Positions 1-5,306 of a stretch of 5,818 nucleotides of DNA are shown piece by piece. Every line of letters begins with the position of its first letter. The stretch's first letter is position 1. Source of the stretch: Acetobacteraceae bacterium (lineage in GTDB: Bacteria; Pseudomonadota; Alphaproteobacteria; Acetobacterales; Acetobacteraceae); the NCBI GenBank assembly GCA_027340195.1, contig DAHWNE010000440.1, forward strand, positions 1 through 5,818. The letters run 5' to 3'. Both the position numbers and the translations under genes were made by a program. The notes beneath the pieces are model-generated. The model did no database searches, was not told where the DNA came from, and saw only the letters and a list, made by a program, of their open reading frames with translations.

Positions 1-24
1 GGGCCAGTCCGGCAGGTTCGCCAC
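1..24 (-). CDS. Possible start of a divergent gene, cut by the left edge
   Basis: On the minus strand a GTG at 24-22 opens a frame reading V(M)-A-N-L-P-D-W-P to the window edge. A GGGAG sequence lies five bases upstream, a plausible Shine-Dalgarno position. The fragment would be the N-terminus of a gene divergent from the peptidase gene. Eight codons are too few to recognise a family. The alternative is that these bases are the end of a plus-strand gene: one plus frame stops at 50-52, but its last residues resemble no family I recognise. No function is proposed. Confidence 0.25.
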
Positions 25-48
25 GGCGTCTCCCGCACCCCGCGCCCT

Positions 49-76
49 TTGACGGGGCGGCGAGGCCGCTTATGTC
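49..76 (+). promoter_or_regulatory. Candidate sigma-70-like promoter for the peptidase-ABC1 operon
   Basis: TTGACG (49-54) matches the -35 consensus in five of six bases. After a 16-base spacer, TATGTC (71-76) is a weak -10. A start near 83 would leave a 5' leader of about 29 bases containing AGGA (98-101), ten bases before the ATG at 112. The -10 is poor, which is common in GC-rich alphaproteobacteria, so the call rests mainly on the -35 box and its position. I see no operator-like repeat here. Confidence 0.4.
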
Positions 77-111
77 TGCCGCGGTCATAGCAGCCCCAGG
101 ATCATCACGCG

Positions 112-1914
112 ATGCGAACCCAGGCCCCGGACGATGCCGCCACCGCCGCCGCCGCCGCGTTGCCGGCCTGGGATCTCGCCGATCTCTACCCGGCCCCGGA
201 TCACCCGCGGGTGAACGCCGATTTCACCGATGCGGCCACCCGCGCGGCGGCATTCGCCGCGCGGTTCGCCGGCCGGCTGGCCAGCCTGTCCGGCGCGGCG
301 CTGGCGGCGGCGATCGCCGAGTACGAGGCGATCGAGGAGATCCTCGGGCGCCTCGCCTCCTACGCCCAGCTGCGTTTCGCCGCCGATCAGGCCGATGCCG
401 CTTGCGCCCGCTTCTACCAGGACGTGACCGAGCGGGTGACCACCATCAGCAGCGACCTGCTGTTCTTCACGCTCGAACTCAATCGCCTCGACGATACGGC
501 GATGGCGCATCGGCTCCGCGACCCGGCGCTGGCCCCCTGGCGCAGCTGGCTCGATGACCTGCGGGTCTTCCGCCCGCACCAGCTGTCCGACGAGATCGAG
601 AAGCTGCTGCACGAGAAGGAGGTGACCGGCCACGCCGCCTGGTCGCGCCTGTTCGACGAGACCCTGGCCGGGATGCGCATCGACGTGGCGGGCGAGACGC
701 TCACCGTCAACGCCGCGCTCAACAAGCTCTCGGACCGCGACCGCGCGACGCGGGAGGCGGCCGGCCACGCCATCGCCGGCGCCTTCGCCGAGCGGGTGAA
801 GCTGTTCGCGCTCATCACCAACACGCTCGCCAAGGACAAGGCGATCATCGACGCCTGGAGCCACTACCCCGCGCCCGGCTCGGCTCGCAACCGTGCCAAT
901 ATGGTGGAGGACGCGGTGGTGGACGCGCTGGTGGATGCGGTGCGCGCCGATTACCCGCGCCTCGCGCATCGCTACTACGCGATGAAGGCGCGCTGGCTCG
1001 GCTTGCCGAAATTGCAGCACTGGGACCGCAATGCCCCGCTGCCCGAGGATGATGACCGCGAAATCCCCTGGGCCGAGGCGCGCGCGCGGGTGCTGGCCGC
1101 CTATGGCGCCTTCAGCCCGGAACTCGCCGCGGTCGGGCAGCGCTTCTTCGACCATCCCTGGATCGATGCCGGCCTGCAACCGGGCAAGGCCGGCGGCGCC
1201 TTCGCCCATCCCACGGTGCCGTCGGCGCATCCCTATCTGCTGCTCAACTATCACGGCCGCACCCGCGACGTGATGACGCTCGCCCATGAGCTCGGCCACG
1301 GCGTGCATCAGGTCCTGGCCGGGCAGGCGCAGGGCTATCTGCGCTCGGCCACGCCGCTGACGCTGGCCGAGACCGCCAGCGTCTTCGGCGAGATGCTGAC
1401 CTTCCGCACGCTGCTGGACAACGAGACCGACCCGCGTCGGCGGCGCATCATGCTGGCGGCCAAGGTGGAGGACATGCTGAACACGGTGGTGCGCCAGATC
1501 GCCTTCTACCGCTTCGAGACACTGGTGCACGAGGAACGCCGCAACGGCGAATTGCTGCCGGAACGGATCGGCGAGATCTGGCGCGGCGTGCAGACCGAGA
1601 GCCTGGGCCCCGCGATCGAACTCGCCCCCGAATACGACGTGTTCTGGGCCTATGTGCCGCATTTCATCCACTCGCCCTTCTACGTCTATGCCTATGCCTT
1701 CGGGGATTGCCTGGTGAACGCGCTCTATTCGGTCTTCCGCGCCGGGCATCCCGGGTTCGCGGCGAAATACCTCGATCTGCTGCGCGCCGGCGGAACCCGG
1801 CGGCACAAGGAGCTGCTTGCCCCGTTCGGCCTCGATGCCTCGCAGCCCGCGTTCTGGAAGCTGGGGCTCGATGTGATCGCCGGCTTCATCGACGAGCTCG
1901 AGGCGATGGGCTGA
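112..1914 (+). CDS. pepF: M3-family oligoendopeptidase (PepF-like zinc metallopeptidase)
   Basis: This 600-residue protein is a cytoplasmic thimet-type zinc peptidase of the oligoendopeptidase F group, which cuts short peptides and is too enclosed to attack folded proteins. The zinc site is visible: HELGH at residues 392-396 supplies both histidines and the catalytic Glu393, and Glu420 in LAETAS, 24 residues after the second histidine, is the expected third ligand. The helical N-terminal half (about 1-200) fits the PepF N-terminal domain. The segment HSPFYVYAYAFG near the C-terminus is the typical substrate-side tyrosine-rich motif. Length is normal for the family and there is no signal peptide. 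The ATG at 112 is the first in-frame start after a stop at 88-90 and has AGGA ten bases upstream. An alanine run from a GCC-rich stretch (136-159) sits at residues 9-16. The stop overlaps the next gene's start. Family assignment is firm; the in vivo substrate is unknown. Confidence 0.95.
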   Translation: MRTQAPDDAATAAAAALPAWDLADLYPAPDHPRVNADFTDAATRAAAFAARFAGRLASLSGAALAAAIAEYEAIEEILGRLASYAQLRFAADQADAACARFYQDVTERVTTISSDLLFFTLELNRLDDTAMAHRLRDPALAPWRSWLDDLRVFRPHQLSDEIEKLLHEKEVTGHAAWSRLFDETLAGMRIDVAGETLTVNAALNKLSDRDRATREAAGHAIAGAFAERVKLFALITNTLAKDKAIIDAWSHYPAPGSARNRANMVEDAVVDALVDAVRADYPRLAHRYYAMKARWLGLPKLQHWDRNAPLPEDDDREIPWAEARARVLAAYGAFSPELAAVGQRFFDHPWIDAGLQPGKAGGAFAHPTVPSAHPYLLLNYHGRTRDVMTLAHELGHGVHQVLAGQAQGYLRSATPLTLAETASVFGEMLTFRTLLDNETDPRRRRIMLAAKVEDMLNTVVRQIAFYRFETLVHEERRNGELLPERIGEIWRGVQTESLGPAIELAPEYDVFWAYVPHFIHSPFYVYAYAFGDCLVNALYSVFRAGHPGFAAKYLDLLRAGGTRRHKELLAPFGLDASQPAFWKLGLDVIAGFIDELEAMG

Positions 1915-3266
1915 TGGCCGACGAGGATACCACCTCGCTGTTCGGCGAGATCCGGCGCCTTGCGCGCACCTCGGGCGCGGTGGGCGGGATCGCCGCGCGC
2001 GTGGCCGGCGCCAAGATGTTCGGAATCCGCACCGATCGCGCGGCCCATGCCGAGGATTTGCGCACCATCCTGGGCGGGCTCAAGGGACCGCTGATGAAAG
2101 TGGCGCAGTTCCTGTCCACCGTGCCGGACGCGCTGCCGGCCGAGTATGCCGAGGAGCTCGCCCAGCTTCAGGCCAACGCGCCGGCGATGGGCTGGAACTT
2201 CGTGCGCCGGCGCATGGCCGCCGAGCTCGGCCCGGACTGGGAACGGAAATTCGCCTCCTTCTCGCGCGAGGCCTCGGCCGCGGCCAGCCTGGGCCAGGTG
2301 CATCGCGCGGTGCTGCCGGACGGGACCGAAGTGGCGTGCAAGCTGCAATACCCGGACATGGCGAGCACGGTGGAGGCCGACCTGCGCCAGCTGAAACTGG
2401 CGATGGCGGTCTATCACCGCATGGACAACGCCATCCAGCACGAGGAAATCTACAAGGAGCTGACCGCGCGCCTGCGCGAGGAACTCGATTACACCCGCGA
2501 GGCGGCGCAGATGCGGCTCTACGGCATCATGCTGGCCGACCAGCCGGATGTGCATGTGCCGGTGCCGATCGAGGGCTATTGCACGAAGCGGCTGCTGACC
2601 ATGAGCTGGCTGGAGGGACGGCCGCTGATGCAGCGGCTGGCGGAGGACCCGCCGGCGGCGGAGCGCAACGCCGTCGCCTCGGCCTTGTTCCGGGCCTGGT
2701 ACGTGCCGTTCTACCGCTACGGGGTGATCCATGGCGATCCGCATCTCGGGAACTATCAGGTGCGCCCCGACGGTTCGGTGAATCTGCTGGATTTCGGCGC
2801 CATCCGCGTCTTCGCCCCGCGCTTCGTGCGCGGCGTGATCGATCTATTCGAGGCGGTGCGCGACGGCGATGACGCCAAGGCGCACCGGGCCTATGCGACC
2901 TGGGGCTTCAGCGATCTGTCCGATGACAAGATGGCGGTGCTGAACGAATGGGCACGGTTCCTCTACGAGCCGCTGACCCAGGACCGGGTGCGGCCGATCC
3001 AGGAGAGCTACGATCCGCAGTTCGGCCGCGAGGTGGCCGAGCGGGTCCATGCCGGGCTGCAACGCACCGGCGGCGTGAAGCCGCCGCGGGAGTTCGTGCT
3101 GATGGATCGCTCGGCGATCGGGCTCGGCGGCGTGTTCGTGCGGTTGCGGGCGGAGCTCAACTGGTACCGGCTGTTCCGCGATCTGGTGGAAGGGTTCGAC
3201 GAGGCGGCGCTGGCGGCGCGGCAGGCGGAGGCGCTGGCGCGGGCGGGGGTGCCGGCGGCGGGGTAG
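1914..3266 (+). CDS. ABC1/AarF/COQ8-type atypical kinase family protein
   Basis: This 450-residue protein belongs to the ABC1 (ADCK/UbiB/COQ8) atypical kinase-like family, whose known members bind ATP and support ubiquinone biosynthesis or membrane lipid homeostasis. Visible motifs in order: the KxGQ-type element as KVAQFLS (62-68), the alanine-rich nucleotide loop SAAASLGQVH (121-130), the ATP-contacting lysine in ACKLQYP (Lys143), the family motif EELDYTREA (189-197), HGDPHLGN (273-280, with Asp275 and Asn280), and LLDFG (291-295). The KxGQ glycine is replaced by alanine. The protein ends in an acidic, alanine-rich tail with no hydrophobic pair, so it lacks the two C-terminal membrane helices of E. 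coli UbiB and is about 100 residues shorter. I therefore do not name it ubiB. The ATG at 1914 shares its A with the preceding TGA (TGATG) and has GAGG ten bases upstream, so it is likely translationally coupled to the peptidase gene. An upstream in-frame start would overlap the peptidase by about 200 bases and gives an arginine-rich, unfamily-like N-terminus. Confidence 0.93.
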   Translation: MADEDTTSLFGEIRRLARTSGAVGGIAARVAGAKMFGIRTDRAAHAEDLRTILGGLKGPLMKVAQFLSTVPDALPAEYAEELAQLQANAPAMGWNFVRRRMAAELGPDWERKFASFSREASAAASLGQVHRAVLPDGTEVACKLQYPDMASTVEADLRQLKLAMAVYHRMDNAIQHEEIYKELTARLREELDYTREAAQMRLYGIMLADQPDVHVPVPIEGYCTKRLLTMSWLEGRPLMQRLAEDPPAAERNAVASALFRAWYVPFYRYGVIHGDPHLGNYQVRPDGSVNLLDFGAIRVFAPRFVRGVIDLFEAVRDGDDAKAHRAYATWGFSDLSDDKMAVLNEWARFLYEPLTQDRVRPIQESYDPQFGREVAERVHAGLQRTGGVKPPREFVLMDRSAIGLGGVFVRLRAELNWYRLFRDLVEGFDEAALAARQAEALARAGVPAAG

Positions 3267-3290
3267 GGGGCGGCCGATCCGCCTCACCCC
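3260..3290. terminator. GC-rich hairpin spanning two converging stop codons
   Basis: GGGGT (3260-3264) pairs with ACCCC (3286-3290), and GGGGCGG (3267-3273) pairs with CCGCCTC (3279-3285, one G-U pair). The result is a 12-bp stem with a two-base bulge (3265-3266) and a CCGAT loop. It covers the stop codon of the ABC1 gene (3264-3266) and that of the GNAT gene (3286-3284), which face each other across 17 bp. There is no T-run on either side, so it is not a classical intrinsic terminator. It could still end or stabilise transcripts from both directions. In DNA this GC-rich, some such pairing will occur by chance. Confidence 0.45.
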
Positions 3291-3802
3291 ACCACCTTGT
3301 AGAACACGCTCGTCGCCGCCGGCGTCCCGTCGGGGCGAAGCGCAAAGCCCGGAATCGCCCCCACCCAGCACCATCCGCAGGCGCGATAGAGCGCCTCCCC
3401 CGTGCTGCCCGCCTCGGTATCCAGCAGCAGCAGCGTCCGTCCGGCCGCCCGCGCCGCCGCTTCCGCCGCCCCCAGCAGCGCCCGGCCGATCCCGCGCCGG
3501 CGCTGCGCCGAATGCACCAGCATCTTGGTGATCTCGCCCCGATGCGGCGCGTTCGGCTGCGGCGCGAAGGTCAGCACCACGCAGCCCACCAGCCGGCCCG
3601 CCACCTCCGCCACCAGCAAGCGCCGCGTGCCCTCGGCGATGCCGGGAAGCTGGGTGCGCCAGAACGCGCCCGCCTCCGCCGCCGTCAACCCGGCCAGGAA
3701 ATTGACCGAGGCCCCGTGCGCCACCGCGTCCACCAGCAGCTCGGCCAGCGCGGGCAGCCGGATGGTCGCCTCGGCCGCGTCCAGGCTGCGGATCGCGCTC
3801 AC
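3284..3802 (-). CDS. GNAT-family N-acetyltransferase
   Basis: This 172-residue protein has the acetyl-CoA N-acetyltransferase fold. GEITKMLVHSAQRRRGIGRALL (89-110) is motif A: a beta strand, then the RRRGIG pyrophosphate-binding turn (101-106) and its helix. LLLLDTEAGS (124-133) and EALYRACGW (136-144) form motif B, with the family tyrosine at 139. The C-terminal strand FYKVVG closes the domain. Length is typical for a single GNAT domain. The substrate (amine, amino acid, antibiotic or protein) cannot be deduced. The chosen GTG at 3802 forms a GTGA overlap with the stop of the XRE-cupin gene, a normal coupled arrangement. The frame also offers an ATG at 3898, but that would overlap the cupin coding region by 100 bases and add a Pro/Gly-rich N-terminus unlike GNAT proteins. 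A purine run precedes the GTG but is poorly spaced, so coupling probably matters. It is the last gene of its cluster. Confidence 0.9.
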   Translation of the reverse strand: MSAIRSLDAAEATIRLPALAELLVDAVAHGASVNFLAGLTAAEAGAFWRTQLPGIAEGTRRLLVAEVAGRLVGCVVLTFAPQPNAPHRGEITKMLVHSAQRRRGIGRALLGAAEAAARAAGRTLLLLDTEAGSTGEALYRACGWCWVGAIPGFALRPDGTPAATSVFYKVVG

Positions 3803-4368
3803 GCTCCCGCCCCCCGGCTCAGCGCCACCAGATAGCGTGTCTCCCGCAGGGTCGGATTGTGGAAGCGGATCGGCGCATCGAGGCGCATCCACAGGCAATC
3901 CCCCGCCAGCAGCCGCACCGGGGCGGCCTGGCCCAGGGTCAGATCCAGCGCACCGTCCAGCACCCAGACCTGCTGTTCGGGCGCCGGGGCGGGCAGGGGA
4001 TCGAACGCCACCGTCCCGCCGGCGGGGAACACCACCTCCACCAGCGAGACCGATGCGCGCGGCGGGGAGACGGCGCGGCGAAGATAGCCACTCGCCGGGT
4101 CGCGCCAGACCGGCTGCTCGGCGCGGCGGGCGATCGGGGTCTCCGGCGCCTCGGCGGCGGCGAACAGCGCCGACAGGCTGATCCCGAGCCCGCCGCAGAG
4201 GCGGTTGAGCAGCTGCGCGGTCGGGCTCGATTCGCCGCGCTCGATGCGCGAGAGCATGGCCCGGCTGACCCCGGCGCGCTCGGCCAGGGCGTCGAGGCTG
4301 AGGGCGGCGGCCAGCCGGTGCTCCCGGATGCTGGCGGCGAGACGGTCATCGAGGACGCTATCGCTCAT
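3799..4368 (-). CDS. XRE-family transcriptional regulator with C-terminal cupin sensor domain
   Basis: This 189-residue DNA-binding protein pairs a lambda-repressor-like helix-turn-helix (about residues 8-66) with a small cupin barrel (about 107-184). The HTH is textbook: LSLDALAERAGVSRAMLSRI followed by ERGESSPT (23-50), with SRAMLSRIERG as recognition helix and following turn. The cupin part shows VWVLDGALDLTL, LLAGDCLWM and FHNP. The first-motif histidines (HxH) are replaced by a Pro/Ala/Gln stretch (126-133), so the barrel probably binds a small ligand without the classical metal site. Proteins of this build, including E. coli SutR (YdcN), are ligand-responsive regulators that often act on neighbouring genes. 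The ATG at 4368 lies within a large inverted repeat and has no Shine-Dalgarno sequence upstream. The gene starts 30 bp after the dioxygenase stop and overlaps the GNAT start by four bases. Autoregulation is inferred from the repeat; the ligand is unknown. Confidence 0.93.
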   Translation of the reverse strand: MSDSVLDDRLAASIREHRLAAALSLDALAERAGVSRAMLSRIERGESSPTAQLLNRLCGGLGISLSALFAAAEAPETPIARRAEQPVWRDPASGYLRRAVSPPRASVSLVEVVFPAGGTVAFDPLPAPAPEQQVWVLDGALDLTLGQAAPVRLLAGDCLWMRLDAPIRFHNPTLRETRYLVALSRGAGA

Positions 4369-4386
4369 ATATTGAGCGTAGCGTCC
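4353..4386. promoter_or_regulatory. Imperfect inverted repeat, probable operator at the XRE-cupin start
   Basis: On the plus strand GGACGCTATCGCTCA (4353-4367) pairs with TGAGCGTAGCGTCC (4373-4386) over 14 bp, with one unpaired base (T4361) and a TATAT centre (4368-4372). The inner core CGCTCA-N5-TGAGCG (4362-4378) is perfect. The repeat overlaps the ATG and first five codons of the regulator gene and the candidate -10. Perfect pairing of this length in a GC-rich window, around an AT-rich centre and exactly at a repressor gene's start, is best explained as the binding site of the dimeric XRE protein itself. The structure is seen; the function is inferred. Confidence 0.7.
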
Positions 4387-4402
4387 ACTATGATGGAGTC
4401 AA
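4375..4402 (-). promoter_or_regulatory. Candidate promoter for the XRE-cupin and GNAT genes, probably leaderless
   Basis: On the minus strand TTGACT (4402-4397) is a strong -35 match, five of six bases. After a 16-base spacer, TACGCT (4380-4375) keeps the conserved T, A and final T of a -10 box. Seven bases downstream falls on 4368, the A of the regulator's ATG, so the transcript would have little or no leader. That agrees with the absence of a Shine-Dalgarno sequence. The -35 overlaps the stop codon of the dioxygenase gene (4401-4399), and the -10 lies inside the inverted repeat at 4353-4386, so a bound repressor would block it. Confidence 0.5.
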
Positions 4403-5232
4403 GCGGCGGTTCCCGCGATCGTCACCCGCCAATGGATGCGGTCCTCCTCCGGCGGATAGTCGCCGGCGGCGCGGTGATAGGCGCAGCGATTGTCCCAGAT
4501 CACGACATCCCCCACCGACCAGCGGTGGGTATAGGTCGCGCCCGGCTGGACCATGGCTTCGGTCAACGCCTCGATCAGCGCGTCGCTCTCCGCCGCGTCC
4601 ATCCCCTCGAGGTAGAGGATCTTGCCCGGGTCGAAATAGAGCGAGACCCGCCCGGTGCCCGGATGACGGCGCAGGATCGGGTGCATCGCCGGCGGGCGGT
4701 CGCGGTCCTCGGGGTTCAGCAGCGCCACCGCCCGCTTGCGCCCGCCATAGACGAAGGCGCCCCGCACCCCCTCCAGCCGGTCGCGCAGCGCCGCCGGCAG
4801 CGCCTCGGCGGCGGCGTAGCCGGAGGCGAAATGCGTATCGCCGCCCCGACTCGGGATCGCCAGCGCATAGAGCTGGGTCGCCTTGAACGAGGGCTGGTCG
4901 TAGGCGCCGTCGGTATGCCAATCCTCGGCGCCGCGCCGATACACCGCCTGATCGAGCGTTCCGTCGGGGCGGAACTTGTTGACCCCGAGCAGGGTGATCT
5001 CCGGGCAGTCCGGGTGGCGGGTCGATTTCGACGGGTGCGGCACCACCGGGCCGAAGCGGCGGCTATAGGCCAGGAACTCGGGGATGGTCAGGTGCTGATC
5101 CGGGATCACCAGCACGCCCTCGGCCGCTTCCCAGGCGGCCTCGATGGCAGCGAAGGCGGCGGCGTCGAGATCGCGCAGGTCGAGCCCGTGCAACGCGGCG
5201 CCGATGCGCCCGAAGCGTTCCAGCCTGGCCAT
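4399..5232 (-). CDS. TauD/TfdA-family Fe(II)/2-oxoglutarate-dependent dioxygenase
   Basis: This 277-residue enzyme belongs to the group that couples 2-oxoglutarate decarboxylation to hydroxylation of a substrate. TauD acts on taurine and TfdA on 2,4-D, in each case leading to cleavage and release of sulfite or phenol. The iron ligands are visible: His106 and Asp108 in DWHTDGAY, and the distal His253 in WDNRCAYHRA. Arg265 or Arg269 in DRIHWRVTI is the expected 2-oxoglutarate carboxylate anchor. Family hallmarks also include GGDTHFASGYAA (130-141) and MHPILRRHPGTGRVSLYF (183-200). Length is normal. The ATG at 5232 is preceded by GGAGG (5245-5241) at eight-base spacing. The open frame continues upstream to 5646, but that extension overlaps the MFS gene and is a GC-rich artefact. 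A 74-bp gap with a hairpin separates it from the transporter, which may bring in its substrate. The substrate is not predictable; taurine itself is not implied, since no tauABC genes are in view. Confidence 0.93.
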   Translation of the reverse strand: MARLERFGRIGAALHGLDLRDLDAAAFAAIEAAWEAAEGVLVIPDQHLTIPEFLAYSRRFGPVVPHPSKSTRHPDCPEITLLGVNKFRPDGTLDQAVYRRGAEDWHTDGAYDQPSFKATQLYALAIPSRGGDTHFASGYAAAEALPAALRDRLEGVRGAFVYGGRKRAVALLNPEDRDRPPAMHPILRRHPGTGRVSLYFDPGKILYLEGMDAAESDALIEALTEAMVQPGATYTHRWSVGDVVIWDNRCAYHRAAGDYPPEEDRIHWRVTIAGTAA

Positions 5233-5240
5233 GGCGGTTT

Positions 5241-5245
5241 CCTCC
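5241..5245 (-). promoter_or_regulatory. Ribosome binding site deciding the dioxygenase start
   Basis: GGAGG on the minus strand, eight bases before the ATG at 5232-5230, is the best Shine-Dalgarno match in the window. It fixes the dioxygenase start against the much longer open frame upstream. Confidence 0.85.
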
Positions 5246-5273
5246 GGTCCGTTTCCCCGCAGTCTGCGCCGGC

Positions 5274-5300
5274 CGCGGGCGCCGGGGAAGGGCGCCCGCG
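5274..5300. terminator. Strong GC hairpin between the MFS and dioxygenase genes
   Basis: CGCGGGCGCC (5274-5283) and GGCGCCCGCG (5291-5300) are perfect 10-bp complements around a seven-base loop. On the minus strand the structure begins six bases after the transporter stop (5309-5307) and ends 41 bases before the dioxygenase ATG. No U-tract follows, so classical intrinsic termination is doubtful. Partial attenuation or protection of the upstream mRNA end, giving unequal expression of transporter and enzyme, is equally possible. Confidence 0.55.
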
Positions 5301-5306
5301 TCGCCC

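Noticed and set aside
57..69. Small inverted repeat GCGGC-GAG-GCCGC upstream of the peptidase gene
   Set aside because: Five-base arms are expected by chance in DNA this GC-rich; it lies in the promoter spacer without other support.
136..159. GCC triplet run near the peptidase N-terminus as a slippage or phase-variation tract
   Set aside because: The run is short and interrupted by ACC and GCG, and trinucleotide changes would keep the frame; it fits ordinary alanine-rich coding.
85..1806. 573-codon open frame antisense to the peptidase gene
   Set aside because: It mirrors the peptidase frame in GC-rich DNA where stops are rare. Its product is rich in Arg, Gly, His and Gln with no recognisable domain, while the plus strand encodes a complete M3 peptidase.
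1725..2744. 339-codon minus-strand open frame across the peptidase/ABC1 junction
   Set aside because: It is antisense to two well-supported genes, with low-complexity composition and no motifs.
3797..3805. Operator-like GCTCACGCT at the regulator/GNAT junction
   Set aside because: It resembles only one half of the repeat at 4353-4386, has no symmetric partner and lies in coding sequence.
3803..3898. Longer GNAT start at ATG 3898
   Set aside because: It would overlap the cupin domain by 100 bases and add a Pro/Gly-rich N-terminus not seen in GNAT proteins; the GTGA-overlap start is better.
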